Positions 1-9,581 of a stretch of DNA of 64,000 nucleotides are shown here, one piece after another (the first letter of the stretch is position 1; every line of letters begins with the position of its first letter). The stretch comes from Rhodocytophaga aerolata (GTDB taxonomy: Bacteria > Bacteroidota > Bacteroidia > Cytophagales > 172606-1). The position numbers and the translations under genes were made by a program. The notes under the pieces were generated by a model, which saw only the letters and a program-made list of their open reading frames with translations, did no database searches and was not told the origin of the DNA. The stretch spans positions 124,001 to 188,000 of the forward strand of contig NZ_JAUKPO010000009.1 of the NCBI RefSeq assembly GCF_030503435.1. The letters run 5' to 3'.

Positions 1-1
1 T

Positions 2-2488
2 CAGAACGCGTATAATTTATACGACTCACCCTCCAAAATTGTGTTCAGTGGAGACATAATTATGGATATGAAGGGTTTGCGGACTTCCGGTACTATTGAG
101 CATCTAAGTACTACCCTTACTTCGAAAGATGTATTATTCACCCCTGATTCTGTGATAGCCAAAGGTCCTACAGCCGAAATTAAAGAAACCACTATTGGTG
201 CAGGCTCTTTCCCACAGGTAAAATTGAAGAACTATTCCCTAAAGTGGATGCCCCGGGCCGATAGTATGAATATTTCTAATACCGACACACCTTTTGAAAT
301 ATATAAACAGACAGGGGCTACTTTCAAAGGGATGATGGTAGTCCGCTCTACTGGCTTATTTGGTAGTGGTACTTTAGATAGAAAAGATTCTGAAACCTAT
401 TCTTCTGCTTTTCAGCTGGATAAAACCTTCTTTAAAGCAAGTGATGCCGAATTCCGTATTAAATCGAATGTGCTGACCAAGCCAGTATTATCTGCCAATT
501 TTGTAAACGTAGATTTTAATATGGGCCAGGGATTAGTAACTATTAGTACCAGTACTAATCCGGCGCTTTCAGGTTTTGCCAGTCTGGAATTTCCCTATGC
601 CGCCTATAAAACATCTATTAATAAAGCAAAATGGGATATAGCGAAGAAAAGTATTATCATGGAGGGGGATGTACAAACCAGTACCTTTACTTCTATGGAG
701 CCTACTCAGGAGAACCTGACATTCAATGCCCGTTTTGCTCTCTATAACATAGAAAAATATACGCTGAATATTGGTGGTGTTCCTTATATCCAATCGGCGG
801 ATGCCCGCATTATGCCAAAAAATGGTGTTGTCCGCATCCAAGAGAATGCCTTAATGGAACCATTGGTTGAAGCAAAACTTTCGATAGATACAGTATATGC
901 TTATCATAATCTGTTCGACGGAAATGTGCAGATTCTATCCCGTTCTAAGTTTGTTGGAAATGCTACGTATAAGTACATTAATTCTGAAAAACAAGAGTTT
1001 AATATTAAACTAGGTGATTTTGAACTCAAACAGGAGGAAGCTACTAAAAAGGACAAGACTCCCCGGAGCTACACAGTGGCTGCCGGTGAAGTACTGGAAG
1101 AAGACAAGTTTCTTATTGCTCCCAGAATATTGTACAAGGGTAATGTAACCATGCTTGCTCCGGAAAAAAACCTGATTCTGGACGGGTCAATTAAGCTGGA
1201 TCTGAAGAGTCAGGCGACACTGGGAGCATGGTTGCCCTATAAAAACAATAAAGGAGAAGAAAATATTGTAATTAATGTGGATGAAAACCTGACCGTAGAT
1301 AATTTACCAGTAACAACAGGCATTCATATTGATAAGCAAACTTCCTCCATTTACACTACCTTCCTTTCTGTAAAATCTAACCAGGATGATAAGGATCTAA
1401 TTACAGCCAAAGGGCAGTTAAAATATAACCCGGCTACTAATGAATTTACGGTTGCTCCGATAGAGAAGCTAAATAATGCCTCCATGGAAGGAAACCAGCT
1501 GGTATTGAATGATGCTACCGGAAAGCTTAAGTTTTCTGGTAAGGTTGATTTGTTCAGTGCACCCAGTGAGTATCTGTTATCTTCTGGTATTGGTGAAGTA
1601 GATTTTGCATCAAATGATTATAGCCTCAATTCTTTACTTGCCTTCAATTTTCCACTGCCTATGCAGGGAGTAACGACCATGGGAAATACCATCGTTCAAA
1701 CCAAGTTAGATAAAGGGGTAGGCGATAAAGAAGCGAATGACGATAAAGAACTATTATATGAAAAACTAGCTGCTATTATTGGTAACGGAGCTACTAAAAG
1801 TTATAAAGAAAAATCTAAACAAGGATTTATTCCTTTACACCAGGCCTCTAAGCGGCTGCTCGCAACCATGGTGTTGTCTAACGTGAATTTGAAATGGTCG
1901 GAAGCAAATAAGGCTTTTTACAGCAATGGCCAACTGGGTGTATCCAATATTGCCAATGTTGATATTAATTCATTGCTAGGCGGAATGGTGGAGATTCGAA
2001 AAACACCTTCCGGGGATGATGCCACCATTTACCTTGAAATTACTTCAGATGACTGGTATTATTTTGATTTTACACAGAACCAGCTAATGGTTTTATCGTC
2101 CGATGAGAAATTCAATGACGTAATGGGCAAAAAGGCTAAACCTGGCAAACCCGGCCAGTTTAGCCTGGCAATGGCTACCCACGACGAAAGAGCCACCTTT
2201 ATTGACCGCTTCAACCGCGAGTACAAAGGTATTGCGACCAACACAGTGAAGCAGCAGGTAAGCAAAACGGAGGAACAGCCAAAGCCGGAACAGACACTTA
2301 CACAAGAAGCCCCTGTTGAGCAGCAGGTAGAAGCGCAACCAAAACCAGCAAAGCAGAAAAAAGAAAAAACAAAGAAGAAAAAAGGCAAAGAAGAGCAACC
2401 AACCCTGGAAGTACCGCAGGAAGAAGCTCCAACAGAAGAGAAACAACCAGAGAAAGATACTAAGTTTGAGAAAAAAGACGGATTTTAA
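2..2488 (+). CDS. Large beta-strand-rich protein of unknown function, 5' truncated
   Basis: I do not recognise this family. The frame is open from base 2, so the gene begins left of the window and at least 828 residues are seen. The visible part is dominated by short alternating polar/hydrophobic strands with many Gly, Thr, Asn and Asp turns, as in exported beta-solenoid or AsmA/OstA-like proteins; no enzyme motif is evident. Around residue 748 it changes abruptly to a roughly 80-residue low-complexity tail rich in Glu, Lys, Pro and Gln, ending in a Lys/Glu-rich segment. The tail could be a flexible linker or a partner-binding arm. No paired gene follows: plsY starts about 190 bp later with its own promoter. 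Internal GTG at 41 is not a credible start because the frame upstream is open and similar in composition. An envelope location is inference only. Confidence 0.75.
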   Translation, partial: QNAYNLYDSPSKIVFSGDIIMDMKGLRTSGTIEHLSTTLTSKDVLFTPDSVIAKGPTAEIKETTIGAGSFPQVKLKNYSLKWMPRADSMNISNTDTPFEIYKQTGATFKGMMVVRSTGLFGSGTLDRKDSETYSSAFQLDKTFFKASDAEFRIKSNVLTKPVLSANFVNVDFNMGQGLVTISTSTNPALSGFASLEFPYAAYKTSINKAKWDIAKKSIIMEGDVQTSTFTSMEPTQENLTFNARFALYNIEKYTLNIGGVPYIQSADARIMPKNGVVRIQENALMEPLVEAKLSIDTVYAYHNLFDGNVQILSRSKFVGNATYKYINSEKQEFNIKLGDFELKQEEATKKDKTPRSYTVAAGEVLEEDKFLIAPRILYKGNVTMLAPEKNLILDGSIKLDLKSQATLGAWLPYKNNKGEENIVINVDENLTVDNLPVTTGIHIDKQTSSIYTTFLSVKSNQDDKDLITAKGQLKYNPATNEFTVAPIEKLNNASMEGNQLVLNDATGKLKFSGKVDLFSAPSEYLLSSGIGEVDFASNDYSLNSLLAFNFPLPMQGVTTMGNTIVQTKLDKGVGDKEANDDKELLYEKLAAIIGNGATKSYKEKSKQGFIPLHQASKRLLATMVLSNVNLKWSEANKAFYSNGQLGVSNIANVDINSLLGGMVEIRKTPSGDDATIYLEITSDDWYYFDFTQNQLMVLSSDEKFNDVMGKKAKPGKPGQFSLAMATHDERATFIDRFNREYKGIATNTVKQQVSKTEEQPKPEQTLTQEAPVEQQVEAQPKPAKQKKEKTKKKKGKEEQPTLEVPQEEAPTEEKQPEKDTKFEKKDGF

Positions 2489-2577
2489 TGAGGTGTTTTC
2501 CTAAAAATACATCTTTAGTAAAGGAAAGTTTCGTAAAAGTAATGGTAAACCAGTAGTCTAAAGTGAGGGCAGGAATA

Positions 2578-2610
2578 TTTGGAGTTATCCTGTGAACTTA
2601 TATATATTTG
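2578..2610 (+). promoter_or_regulatory. Probable sigma-ABfr-type promoter for plsY
   Basis: TTTG at 2578-2581 and an exact TATATTTG (TAnnTTTG) at 2603-2610, with a 21-bp spacer, fit the Bacteroidota -33/-7 consensus. The predicted transcript would start near 2617, leaving a leader of about 60 nt before the plsY ATG. Confidence 0.5.
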
Positions 2611-2679
2611 GAGGACCTACTGTAAATTATTTTTAACTAACTTCTGTTTCAGTTACAATTACTTAAAGAACTATTTTAG

Positions 2680-3321
2680 ATGGATATATTGCTGATTATT
2701 TGTGGTGCAATAATGGCTTATATGATTGGCTCCCTGCCTACGTCGGTTTGGCTGGGCGAAGCTTACTTTGGTATAGATGTGCGTAAGTACGGCAGTGGCA
2801 ACGCCGGAGCAACCAATACATTCCGGGTACTAGGTAAAAAAGCAGGTATTATTGTGATGCTGGTAGATATTTTTAAAGGATGGACCGCTACCTCTCTTGC
2901 CCTTATTTTGTACTTCATGGACGCCATTTCTGCAGAGTCTATCATACAATTTAAACTGTTGTTCGGTATTCTGGCGGTGGTAGGGCACATCTTTCCGGTC
3001 TATGTTAATTTTAAAGGAGGAAAGGGCGTGGCTACCTTGCTGGGAATGGCACTGGCTATACATCTGGAAGCCTCCTTGCTTTGTGTGCTGATCTTTATTA
3101 TTGTATTGCTGACATCCAAATATGTTTCACTTGGTTCCATGATTGCAACGCTGGCTTTTCCGATTCTGCTACTTATTCCCAGATTTAATCCAGAAGAACC
3201 ACTGTTAAATATTTTCGGATTTGTGCTGTTTGCCATTGTGGCCCTTACCCATCAGAAAAATATAGTCCGGTTGATAAACGGGGAAGAAAACCGCACCACT
3301 ATCCGGCTGAAAAAGAAGTAA
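2680..3321 (+). CDS. plsY: Acyl-phosphate:glycerol-3-phosphate acyltransferase PlsY
   Basis: PlsY is an integral membrane enzyme that transfers the acyl group from acyl-phosphate to glycerol-3-phosphate, making lysophosphatidic acid, the first step of phospholipid synthesis. The 213-residue length is normal for the family. Visible family motifs are GSLPTSVW near residue 17, SGNAGATNTFR with following GKKAG near residues 38-55 (glycerol-3-phosphate loop), and FKGGKGVAT near residue 110 (phosphate-binding). Five or so hydrophobic membrane segments are spread along the chain, and the C-terminus is basic (KKK), as expected for a cytoplasmic end. It starts with ATG behind a good promoter and is not obviously in an operon; the dipeptidase follows after about 90 bp. 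Confidence 0.96.
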   Translation: MDILLIICGAIMAYMIGSLPTSVWLGEAYFGIDVRKYGSGNAGATNTFRVLGKKAGIIVMLVDIFKGWTATSLALILYFMDAISAESIIQFKLLFGILAVVGHIFPVYVNFKGGKGVATLLGMALAIHLEASLLCVLIFIIVLLTSKYVSLGSMIATLAFPILLLIPRFNPEEPLLNIFGFVLFAIVALTHQKNIVRLINGEENRTTIRLKKK

Positions 3322-3413
3322 CATCAATTTTTATACACGATTACAAAAGGGTTAAAAGCAGATTTGCTATTTTAGCCCTTTCTTATTTTATATCAAGCAT
3401 TAACCAAAAACCT

Positions 3414-4778
3414 ATGCAAGATTACATTCATCAACATAAAGACCGGTTTATCAACGAATTACTTGATTTATTACGGATACCCTCTGTGAGTGCCGATAGT
3501 AAATATAAGGCTGAAGTGAGAAAAGCCGCAGAATTTATCCGCGAGCAATTACTGAAAGCCGGAGCAGATCAGGCCGAACTATGCGAAACAGCTGGCCATC
3601 CGATTGTGTACGGCGAAAAAACCATTAATCCGTCTTTGCCTACAGTACTGGTATACGGACATTACGATGTGCAGCCTGCCGACCCCTTAGAACTTTGGCA
3701 TTCGCCGCCTTTTGAGCCGGTAATTAAAGACGAAAAAATTTATGCCAGAGGTGCCTGTGACGACAAGGGCCAGGTATACATGCACGTAAAAGCCCTGGAA
3801 ACGATGCTAGCCACTAATACGCTGCCCTGTAATGTGAAGTTTATGATTGAAGGCGAAGAAGAAGTAGGCTCTGACAATCTGGGCATATTTGTAAAGAATA
3901 ACAAAGAAAAGCTAAAGGCAGAAGTTATCCTGATTTCTGATACCAACATTATTGCTAATGATTGTCCTTCGCTTACGACGGGATTACGGGGGCTGAGTTA
4001 CCTGGAAGTGGAGGTTACTGGACCCAACCGCGATCTGCATTCAGGTATGTATGGAGGCGCCGTGGCAAATCCCATCAACATCCTCTGCGAAATGATTGCT
4101 TCCTTAAAAGATGCAAACAATCATATTACAATACCAGGTTTTTACGATGATGTGCAGGAACTAAGCGAACAGGAGAGGGCGGAAATGGCAAAAGCCCCAT
4201 TCTCTCTAGAAGAATACAAGAAAGAACTCAACATTGGCGATATCCATGGCGAAAAAGGATATACTACTCTGGAAAGAGTATCTATCCGGCCAACGCTGGA
4301 TGTTAATGGTATCTGGGGTGGCTATACCGGAGAAGGATCCAAGACTGTACTTCCTTCCAAAGCAAATGCAAAAATCAGCATGCGGCTGGTACCCAACCAA
4401 CATTCTCACAAAATTACGGAGTTATTCCAGAAGCATTTTGAATCCATTGCTCCCAAAAGTGTACGGGTGAAAGTTAAACCGCATCACGGGGGAGAACCTG
4501 TAGTTACTCCTGTAGATTCGGTGGCCTACCAGGCGGCAAGCAAAGCCTTTGAAGAGGCCTGGGGGAAAGTACCAATCCCTAAACGGGAAGGTGGCAGTAT
4601 ACCTATAGTAGCCTTGTTTGAAAAGGAACTTGGGCTGAAAAGTGTATTGATGGGTTTTGGCCTGGATTCTGATGCTATTCATTCACCCAATGAAAGTTAT
4701 GGTATTTTTAATTACCTAAAAGGGATAGAAACCATACCGCTGTTTTTTAAACATTTTGCAGCACTTAGCAAGGCTTAA
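3414..4778 (+). CDS. M20 family dipeptidase (zinc metallopeptidase)
   Basis: A 454-residue cytosolic M20/M28-clan peptidase, probably a dipeptidase of the CNDP/DUG1-like branch. The di-metal site is visible: His in VYGHYDVQP near residue 82, bridging Asp in ARGACDDKGQ near residue 115, catalytic Glu-Glu in EGEEEVGS near residue 148, and further ligands in ISDTN and near the C-terminus in DAIHSPNE. The lid (dimerisation) domain occupies the middle, with the conserved HSGMYGG motif near residue 211. No signal peptide is present, so it likely hydrolyses dipeptides in the cytoplasm. It stands alone and is followed by a strong hairpin. Exact substrate cannot be told from sequence. Confidence 0.92.
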   Translation: MQDYIHQHKDRFINELLDLLRIPSVSADSKYKAEVRKAAEFIREQLLKAGADQAELCETAGHPIVYGEKTINPSLPTVLVYGHYDVQPADPLELWHSPPFEPVIKDEKIYARGACDDKGQVYMHVKALETMLATNTLPCNVKFMIEGEEEVGSDNLGIFVKNNKEKLKAEVILISDTNIIANDCPSLTTGLRGLSYLEVEVTGPNRDLHSGMYGGAVANPINILCEMIASLKDANNHITIPGFYDDVQELSEQERAEMAKAPFSLEEYKKELNIGDIHGEKGYTTLERVSIRPTLDVNGIWGGYTGEGSKTVLPSKANAKISMRLVPNQHSHKITELFQKHFESIAPKSVRVKVKPHHGGEPVVTPVDSVAYQAASKAFEEAWGKVPIPKREGGSIPIVALFEKELGLKSVLMGFGLDSDAIHSPNESYGIFNYLKGIETIPLFFKHFAALSKA

Positions 4779-4799
4779 TTTGGCTGCATGAATAACTTG

Positions 4800-4850
4800 A
4801 TACATAAGCAAAAAGCCTGCATCGCAAGTGCAGGCTTTTTGCTTATGTAT
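4800..4850 (+). terminator. Strong hairpin terminator after the dipeptidase gene
   Basis: A perfect 22-bp inverted repeat (4800-4821 with 4829-4850) around a 7-nt loop; the stem has a GC-rich core (GCCTGCA) flanked by A5/T5 runs. The arms are perfectly symmetric, so it could stop transcription from either side. Confidence 0.8.
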
Positions 4851-4976
4851 ATAATCGGACGGCTATGTACCTATAGAATAGTACTACTATATGCATTACT
4901 ATTTCACTGGCTAAATAACAGTATTCTGCGAAAAATTTGATAATATTGAAGATAAGAGACTTATAACAAGAACTTT

Positions 4977-7900
4977 ATGTATTGGTTCTTTCCAAAAAAG
5001 ATAATTGATTTTTTTATCATCTATGCATTCAATACAAGCATACGATGGCTCTGGCTGTTGTTTTGCTTAGTGCATTTTTCCCTTTCTGCCCAATACAACA
5101 CAGCCAACTTCGATCATATTTCAGTAGAAGATGGGCTTTCGCAAAGCGAAGTATATACCATCTTAAAAGATAAGCAAGGCTTTATGTGGTTTGGCACCGT
5201 AGATGGCCTCAATAAATACAATGGATACACTTTTATTCATTATAAACACGACCCCTACGATTCCACTTCCTTGTCCAACAACCAGATCCATCATTTGCAT
5301 GAAGATAAAGTAGGCAACTTATGGGTAGGTACACTGGACGGATTAAATAGATTAGACAAAACCACCAATACATTTGTGCGGTTTCCTCAACTTTCTGCTG
5401 ACACTGCAAGTGCCGATATATTTCCGATTTTTAGTATTTATGAAGATCAGTGGCAGAGCATATGGCTGGGAACCGTTGAAGGATTAAAACGGATGGTATT
5501 CGATAAAGAAAAAAACGAGTACCAGATCTATACTTATAAGCCAGATTCTACAGATGCAAGTAGTATCAGCAACCATAGGGTATTTACTATTTTCGAAGAT
5601 AAAGAAGGAAAAGTATGGCTTGGCACAGCAAAAGGCCTCAATCAGGTAGTTATTCAGAATCCAGACAAGCATCCAAGTCAACAAAAACTCAGTTTTGTGC
5701 ATGCCGGGAATAGCTCAAGTTCATTATTTAGGCTATCGGATTATGTGGTAACAGCCATTACAGAAGATCATTTTGGAAACTTATGGGTAGGAACCACCCG
5801 GGGACTTAATAGAATAGATAAAAACACCAGCGAAGTCCAACATTTTTACCGTGACCCAGATAAGCCAATGGGTTTAAGTGATAATGTGATTAAAACGTTA
5901 CTTGTAGACCAGAAAGGCGATCTATGGATCGGCACTCAATCTAACGGGATCTGTAAAATCATCATGCAGGATAAACACACTGTGGCTTCCATTATCCATA
6001 TAAAAGATGATTTTTTTGCAACTAAAGGCTTGAAAAGTAATATGATCTTTTCTCTCTACGAGAGTAAAGATGCTTTTGAAGATGTAGTGTGGATTGGAAC
6101 CCGCGGAGCCGGGGTGCATAAATACAGCCGGGCCAAAAATAAATTTGTGTTCTGGAACCGCTTCACCAGCCAGGAAAAGTCTTTTGCCACCAACTCTACC
6201 TTTGCTATATACACCGATAAAGAAGATAACCTCTGGATAGGCACACAAAAAGGGCTGGTAAGAATCAACCGCAAAACCAATCAATACAAGAAATACACCT
6301 ACGATCCGAAGAATACAACAAGTATCAGCGACGATATGGTGGAGCGGATTTATGAAGATAAACAAGGTACATTATGGGTAGGTACGCATTTTGGGCTCAA
6401 TAAATTCGACAGGCAGAAAGAAACTTTTACCAGAATTTACTTTAATAACCATCAACGGAAATACATGGAGAATGAAATCATGTATTTGTATGAGGATAGT
6501 CAGAATAATTTCTGGATCGGCACTGGGTTCGACTTAAAAAAATACGACCGGGCTACCGGGGAAACAAAAAGCTACTGGGAAGATACTGGGCTGAAAGGGT
6601 ATTTTATCACTTCCATTTTAGAAGATAAACAACAAAACCTATGGATTGGCTCTTTGTCGGGCTTAAGTAAATTTGACCGTCAGTCGGAAACATTTACGCA
6701 ATACCTGCATCAGGAGAATAACCCATATAGTATTAGTAGCAATATGGTTTGGTCTGTTTTAGAGGATAAGCAGGGAAATTTGTGGTTTAGTACAGACCAG
6801 GGCATCAACAAACTGGAAGTTACCAAAGGAAACGAACGGTTTATTCATTACAGTGAAAAAAGCGGTTTATCTAATAATTATGTCTACGGTGCCTTACTGG
6901 ATGACAAAGGTCGTATCTGGATGAGTACAAACCTGGGCATCTCCCGGTTTGATCCGGTAAGTAAACAGTTCAAAAATTATGATGTAACCGATGGATTGCC
7001 TAATAATGAATTCAACTCAGGTGCCTATCATAGAAGTGAGAAAGGAGAGATGTTTTTTGGAGGCAATAGTGGCGTAGTAAGTTTCGATCCGGATAGTATC
7101 TCAGATAATCAGCATGTACCCAAAATTCAGCTTACTTCCTTCAAAATATTCGAAAAACCAATAAACCTCGATAGCTTGCTGGCTGCACAAGGCGAAATCC
7201 GCTTGAATTATAAGGAAAATTTCTTCTCTTTCGACTTTGTAGCCCTGGATTATACCAATCCGCGCAAAAACCAGTATGCCTTTAAGCTGGATAATTTTCA
7301 GGATGAATGGATGTATGCCGGAAACCGCCGCTATGCCAGTTTCACTAATTTGAGTCCGGGTGAATATACATTCCGGGTGAAGGGGTCTAACAGTGACGGA
7401 ATCTGGAGTGATCAGCAGGAAGCGGTGGTAAAATTGATAATAACTCCCCCTTTCTGGCGGACCTATTGGTTTTATCTGGCCACTTTTGCAGTGCTGGCTA
7501 TTGCCATCAAACTTTCCTACGATTACCGGGTAAAACAAAAAGTACATCACCTGATGGAGATTGAAAAGGCCAAGCTCACCGAAAATGAACGGGTACGCAA
7601 GCTAGCAGCCCAGGACCTGCACGATGAGTTTGGGAACCGCCTCACCCGTATTTCCTTAATCACTGAACTGATCAAAGCAAGATTAAATGGGCATGGCGCA
7701 GAAGTAGACCACCTGTTAACCAAAATCCGCGACAACTCAAATCAACTTTATCAGGGCACCAAAGACTTCATATGGTCTATCAACCCAGAAAATGATAGTT
7801 TGTATGAGGTGGCCATCCGCCTGAAAGATTTCGGCGATGACTTGTTTGAAAAAACGGACGTATGTTTCGAAGTGATGGGAATAAGTGAAGAACTACGCCC

Positions 7901-8207
7901 GGTAATGCTACCTATGGGCGATAGCCGTCATCTGATATTACTCTTTAAAGAAGGGATGAGCAACATTCTTAAACATGCCAAAGCCCGGAAGGTACGGCTG
8001 CAATTCGGCATAAATCATACCCAGATGAGCGTTAGTTTGTCAGATGATGGGCTGGGGTTTGAAAAAGAAAAAGAGAAAGGGGGAAACGGGCTTATGAATA
8101 TGCAAAGCCGCTCCAAAAAACTGCAAGGCCATTTGCTGATCGAATCTGTTCCAGGTGCCGGAACATGTATAAAGTTTGTGTTGCAGATTCCTCAACCTGT
8201 CCATTAG
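4977..8207 (+). CDS. Two-component propeller sensor histidine kinase (NarL-partner type)
   Basis: A 1076-residue membrane sensor kinase. An N-terminal hydrophobic segment ending near LSAQ is followed by about 14 short repeats of the [LIV]W[VIL]GT-x-xGL-x-[RK] type up to residue ~715, enough for two seven-bladed Reg_prop propellers in the periplasm. Next come a Y_Y_Y domain (about 725-815), one membrane helix (about 825-846), and an HPK7-type kinase: the phospho-acceptor lies in LHDEFGNRL near residue 881, N-box in EGMSNILKHAKA near 992, G-boxes in DDGLGF and GNGLMNM after 1020. It lacks the receiver and AraC domains found in hybrid SusR-like regulators. No response regulator is adjacent, so a LuxR/NarL-type partner must be encoded elsewhere. 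The ligand is unknown; family members often sense carbohydrates. Confidence 0.92.
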   Translation: MYWFFPKKIIDFFIIYAFNTSIRWLWLLFCLVHFSLSAQYNTANFDHISVEDGLSQSEVYTILKDKQGFMWFGTVDGLNKYNGYTFIHYKHDPYDSTSLSNNQIHHLHEDKVGNLWVGTLDGLNRLDKTTNTFVRFPQLSADTASADIFPIFSIYEDQWQSIWLGTVEGLKRMVFDKEKNEYQIYTYKPDSTDASSISNHRVFTIFEDKEGKVWLGTAKGLNQVVIQNPDKHPSQQKLSFVHAGNSSSSLFRLSDYVVTAITEDHFGNLWVGTTRGLNRIDKNTSEVQHFYRDPDKPMGLSDNVIKTLLVDQKGDLWIGTQSNGICKIIMQDKHTVASIIHIKDDFFATKGLKSNMIFSLYESKDAFEDVVWIGTRGAGVHKYSRAKNKFVFWNRFTSQEKSFATNSTFAIYTDKEDNLWIGTQKGLVRINRKTNQYKKYTYDPKNTTSISDDMVERIYEDKQGTLWVGTHFGLNKFDRQKETFTRIYFNNHQRKYMENEIMYLYEDSQNNFWIGTGFDLKKYDRATGETKSYWEDTGLKGYFITSILEDKQQNLWIGSLSGLSKFDRQSETFTQYLHQENNPYSISSNMVWSVLEDKQGNLWFSTDQGINKLEVTKGNERFIHYSEKSGLSNNYVYGALLDDKGRIWMSTNLGISRFDPVSKQFKNYDVTDGLPNNEFNSGAYHRSEKGEMFFGGNSGVVSFDPDSISDNQHVPKIQLTSFKIFEKPINLDSLLAAQGEIRLNYKENFFSFDFVALDYTNPRKNQYAFKLDNFQDEWMYAGNRRYASFTNLSPGEYTFRVKGSNSDGIWSDQQEAVVKLIITPPFWRTYWFYLATFAVLAIAIKLSYDYRVKQKVHHLMEIEKAKLTENERVRKLAAQDLHDEFGNRLTRISLITELIKARLNGHGAEVDHLLTKIRDNSNQLYQGTKDFIWSINPENDSLYEVAIRLKDFGDDLFEKTDVCFEVMGISEELRPVMLPMGDSRHLILLFKEGMSNILKHAKARKVRLQFGINHTQMSVSLSDDGLGFEKEKEKGGNGLMNMQSRSKKLQGHLLIESVPGAGTCIKFVLQIPQPVH

Positions 8208-8291
8208 TTTTTGTAGGCGTATTAGCTGGTATATGTCTTGCTTTGAATACCTTTGCCCTGATTTTGGCATCCAATCTCCAGCTTTTGCACT

Positions 8292-9563
8292 ATGCTCCGA
8301 AAATATACAGGCTCCCTTGTCATGCTTCTGGTAAGGATTGGGAGTAGCCTTGCGATAAACAAGCTGTTTGCTTTTTTTCTCGGAGCAACCGGAATTACAG
8401 CCTTAGCCCACCTGCAAAATTTGTTTAGCATTGTTACCTTGGTTCCGGCAGAAGGCATTGGAAAAGGCCTGGTGAAATACATAGCAGATCAGCAAGTAAA
8501 CAAAGGTCTCCGGAGAGATTTTTTAGTAGCAGGATTACTCTGGCATATGCTGGTATGGGTAATTTGTAGCCTGGCTTTCCTGCTGTTGATCAATCCGTTT
8601 TTTAAGGTTTTTCCAGCTTCCTGGCACCGTTTTCAATGGTTTACTTTAGTGGCCGTGGCATCCCTTGGCCAGTTAGTATACCTTTATTGTAGCGCCTTAT
8701 TATTAGCTGCACAAAAAACGAAAGTGTATCTGTTAGCTCAGATAGCTTCCAGTATAATAGTCTTAAGTGGAGTAATCGTGGGGGTAAGTACCTCAAGTTT
8801 ATCCTATAGTTTAGCTGGTTTTGCTGCCGGGCAAGGGCTTTCACTTGTTGGTATATGGATCTTGTTGAAATTTTACCATATTTCTGTTACGGATTTATCT
8901 ACAGACCTTTGGCACTATGTGAATCAGGGAGTAGTTCAAAATAACCTGAAGCAGGCATTTATTGCCCTGGGAAAATATAGCCTCATGGCGTTGAGTCTGG
9001 TTCTATTTGGCAGGACGGTTGATTTCTTTATCCGCCAATTTGCCATCAATCAGTTTGGTAGCCAGGCTACTGGCCTTTGGCAGGCTGTTGTTAGAACATC
9101 TGAATGGTATACTCAGGTATTTACGGCCTTGCTCGCCGTGGTATATTTCCCAGGTGTGGCAGCAGCCATTGGCAATAAGCAAGCGATAAAACAGGTTCTT
9201 TCACAAGCAATACTAAACTGGTTGCCTATTATCATGTTGGGATTGATTGGCGTTTATCTTACCCGTTACCATATACTGCTGCTGCTATTCGACGATCGTT
9301 TTTTAGCCGGCGAAGCCTATTTTAAATGGCAGGTATTAGGTGATTTTTTTATTATGGTATCCTATTTTTTTGCCTACGTTTTGCTGGGAAAAGCCCATAT
9401 CCGCCTGTTTATTATAATGCAGGTTTTGTCCGCGGCTTTGTATATACTTGCTGTTTTTTCTCTGTATACACCTATGGGTATTGAAGCCTTTCCGATAGCC
9501 TATTGTATACGGTCTGCCGGATATGCCATTTGTTTACTTATTTTTACCACAAAAGATCTATAA
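8292..9563 (+). CDS. Wzx/WzxE-like polysaccharide-lipid flippase
   Basis: A 423-residue multi-pass membrane protein with about 12 hydrophobic segments and hardly any soluble loops, typical of the MOP exporter superfamily (O-antigen flippases and MATE). The N-terminal part, with FLGATGITALAHLQN near residue 28 and AEGIGKGLVKY near residue 52, resembles WzxE, which flips the lipid-III intermediate of enterobacterial common antigen. It starts 84 bp after the propeller kinase and 18 bp before the thioesterase gene, so it may be co-transcribed with both, but no glycosyltransferase or polymerase is nearby to reveal which glycolipid it moves. The assignment to flippase is solid; the substrate is unknown. 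Confidence 0.85.
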   Translation: MLRKYTGSLVMLLVRIGSSLAINKLFAFFLGATGITALAHLQNLFSIVTLVPAEGIGKGLVKYIADQQVNKGLRRDFLVAGLLWHMLVWVICSLAFLLLINPFFKVFPASWHRFQWFTLVAVASLGQLVYLYCSALLLAAQKTKVYLLAQIASSIIVLSGVIVGVSTSSLSYSLAGFAAGQGLSLVGIWILLKFYHISVTDLSTDLWHYVNQGVVQNNLKQAFIALGKYSLMALSLVLFGRTVDFFIRQFAINQFGSQATGLWQAVVRTSEWYTQVFTALLAVVYFPGVAAAIGNKQAIKQVLSQAILNWLPIIMLGLIGVYLTRYHILLLLFDDRFLAGEAYFKWQVLGDFFIMVSYFFAYVLLGKAHIRLFIIMQVLSAALYILAVFSLYTPMGIEAFPIAYCIRSAGYAICLLIFTTKDL

Positions 9564-9581
9564 CTCTTTAACTAAATAGCT

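Noticed and set aside
2059-2446. Minus-strand Phe/Cys-rich frames over the first gene's tail
   Set aside because: Artefact of the Lys/Glu-rich coding tail read backwards.
5922-6365. 147-codon minus-strand frame in the propeller kinase
   Set aside because: Lies wholly inside the repeated propeller coding sequence on the other strand; repeat bias keeps it open.
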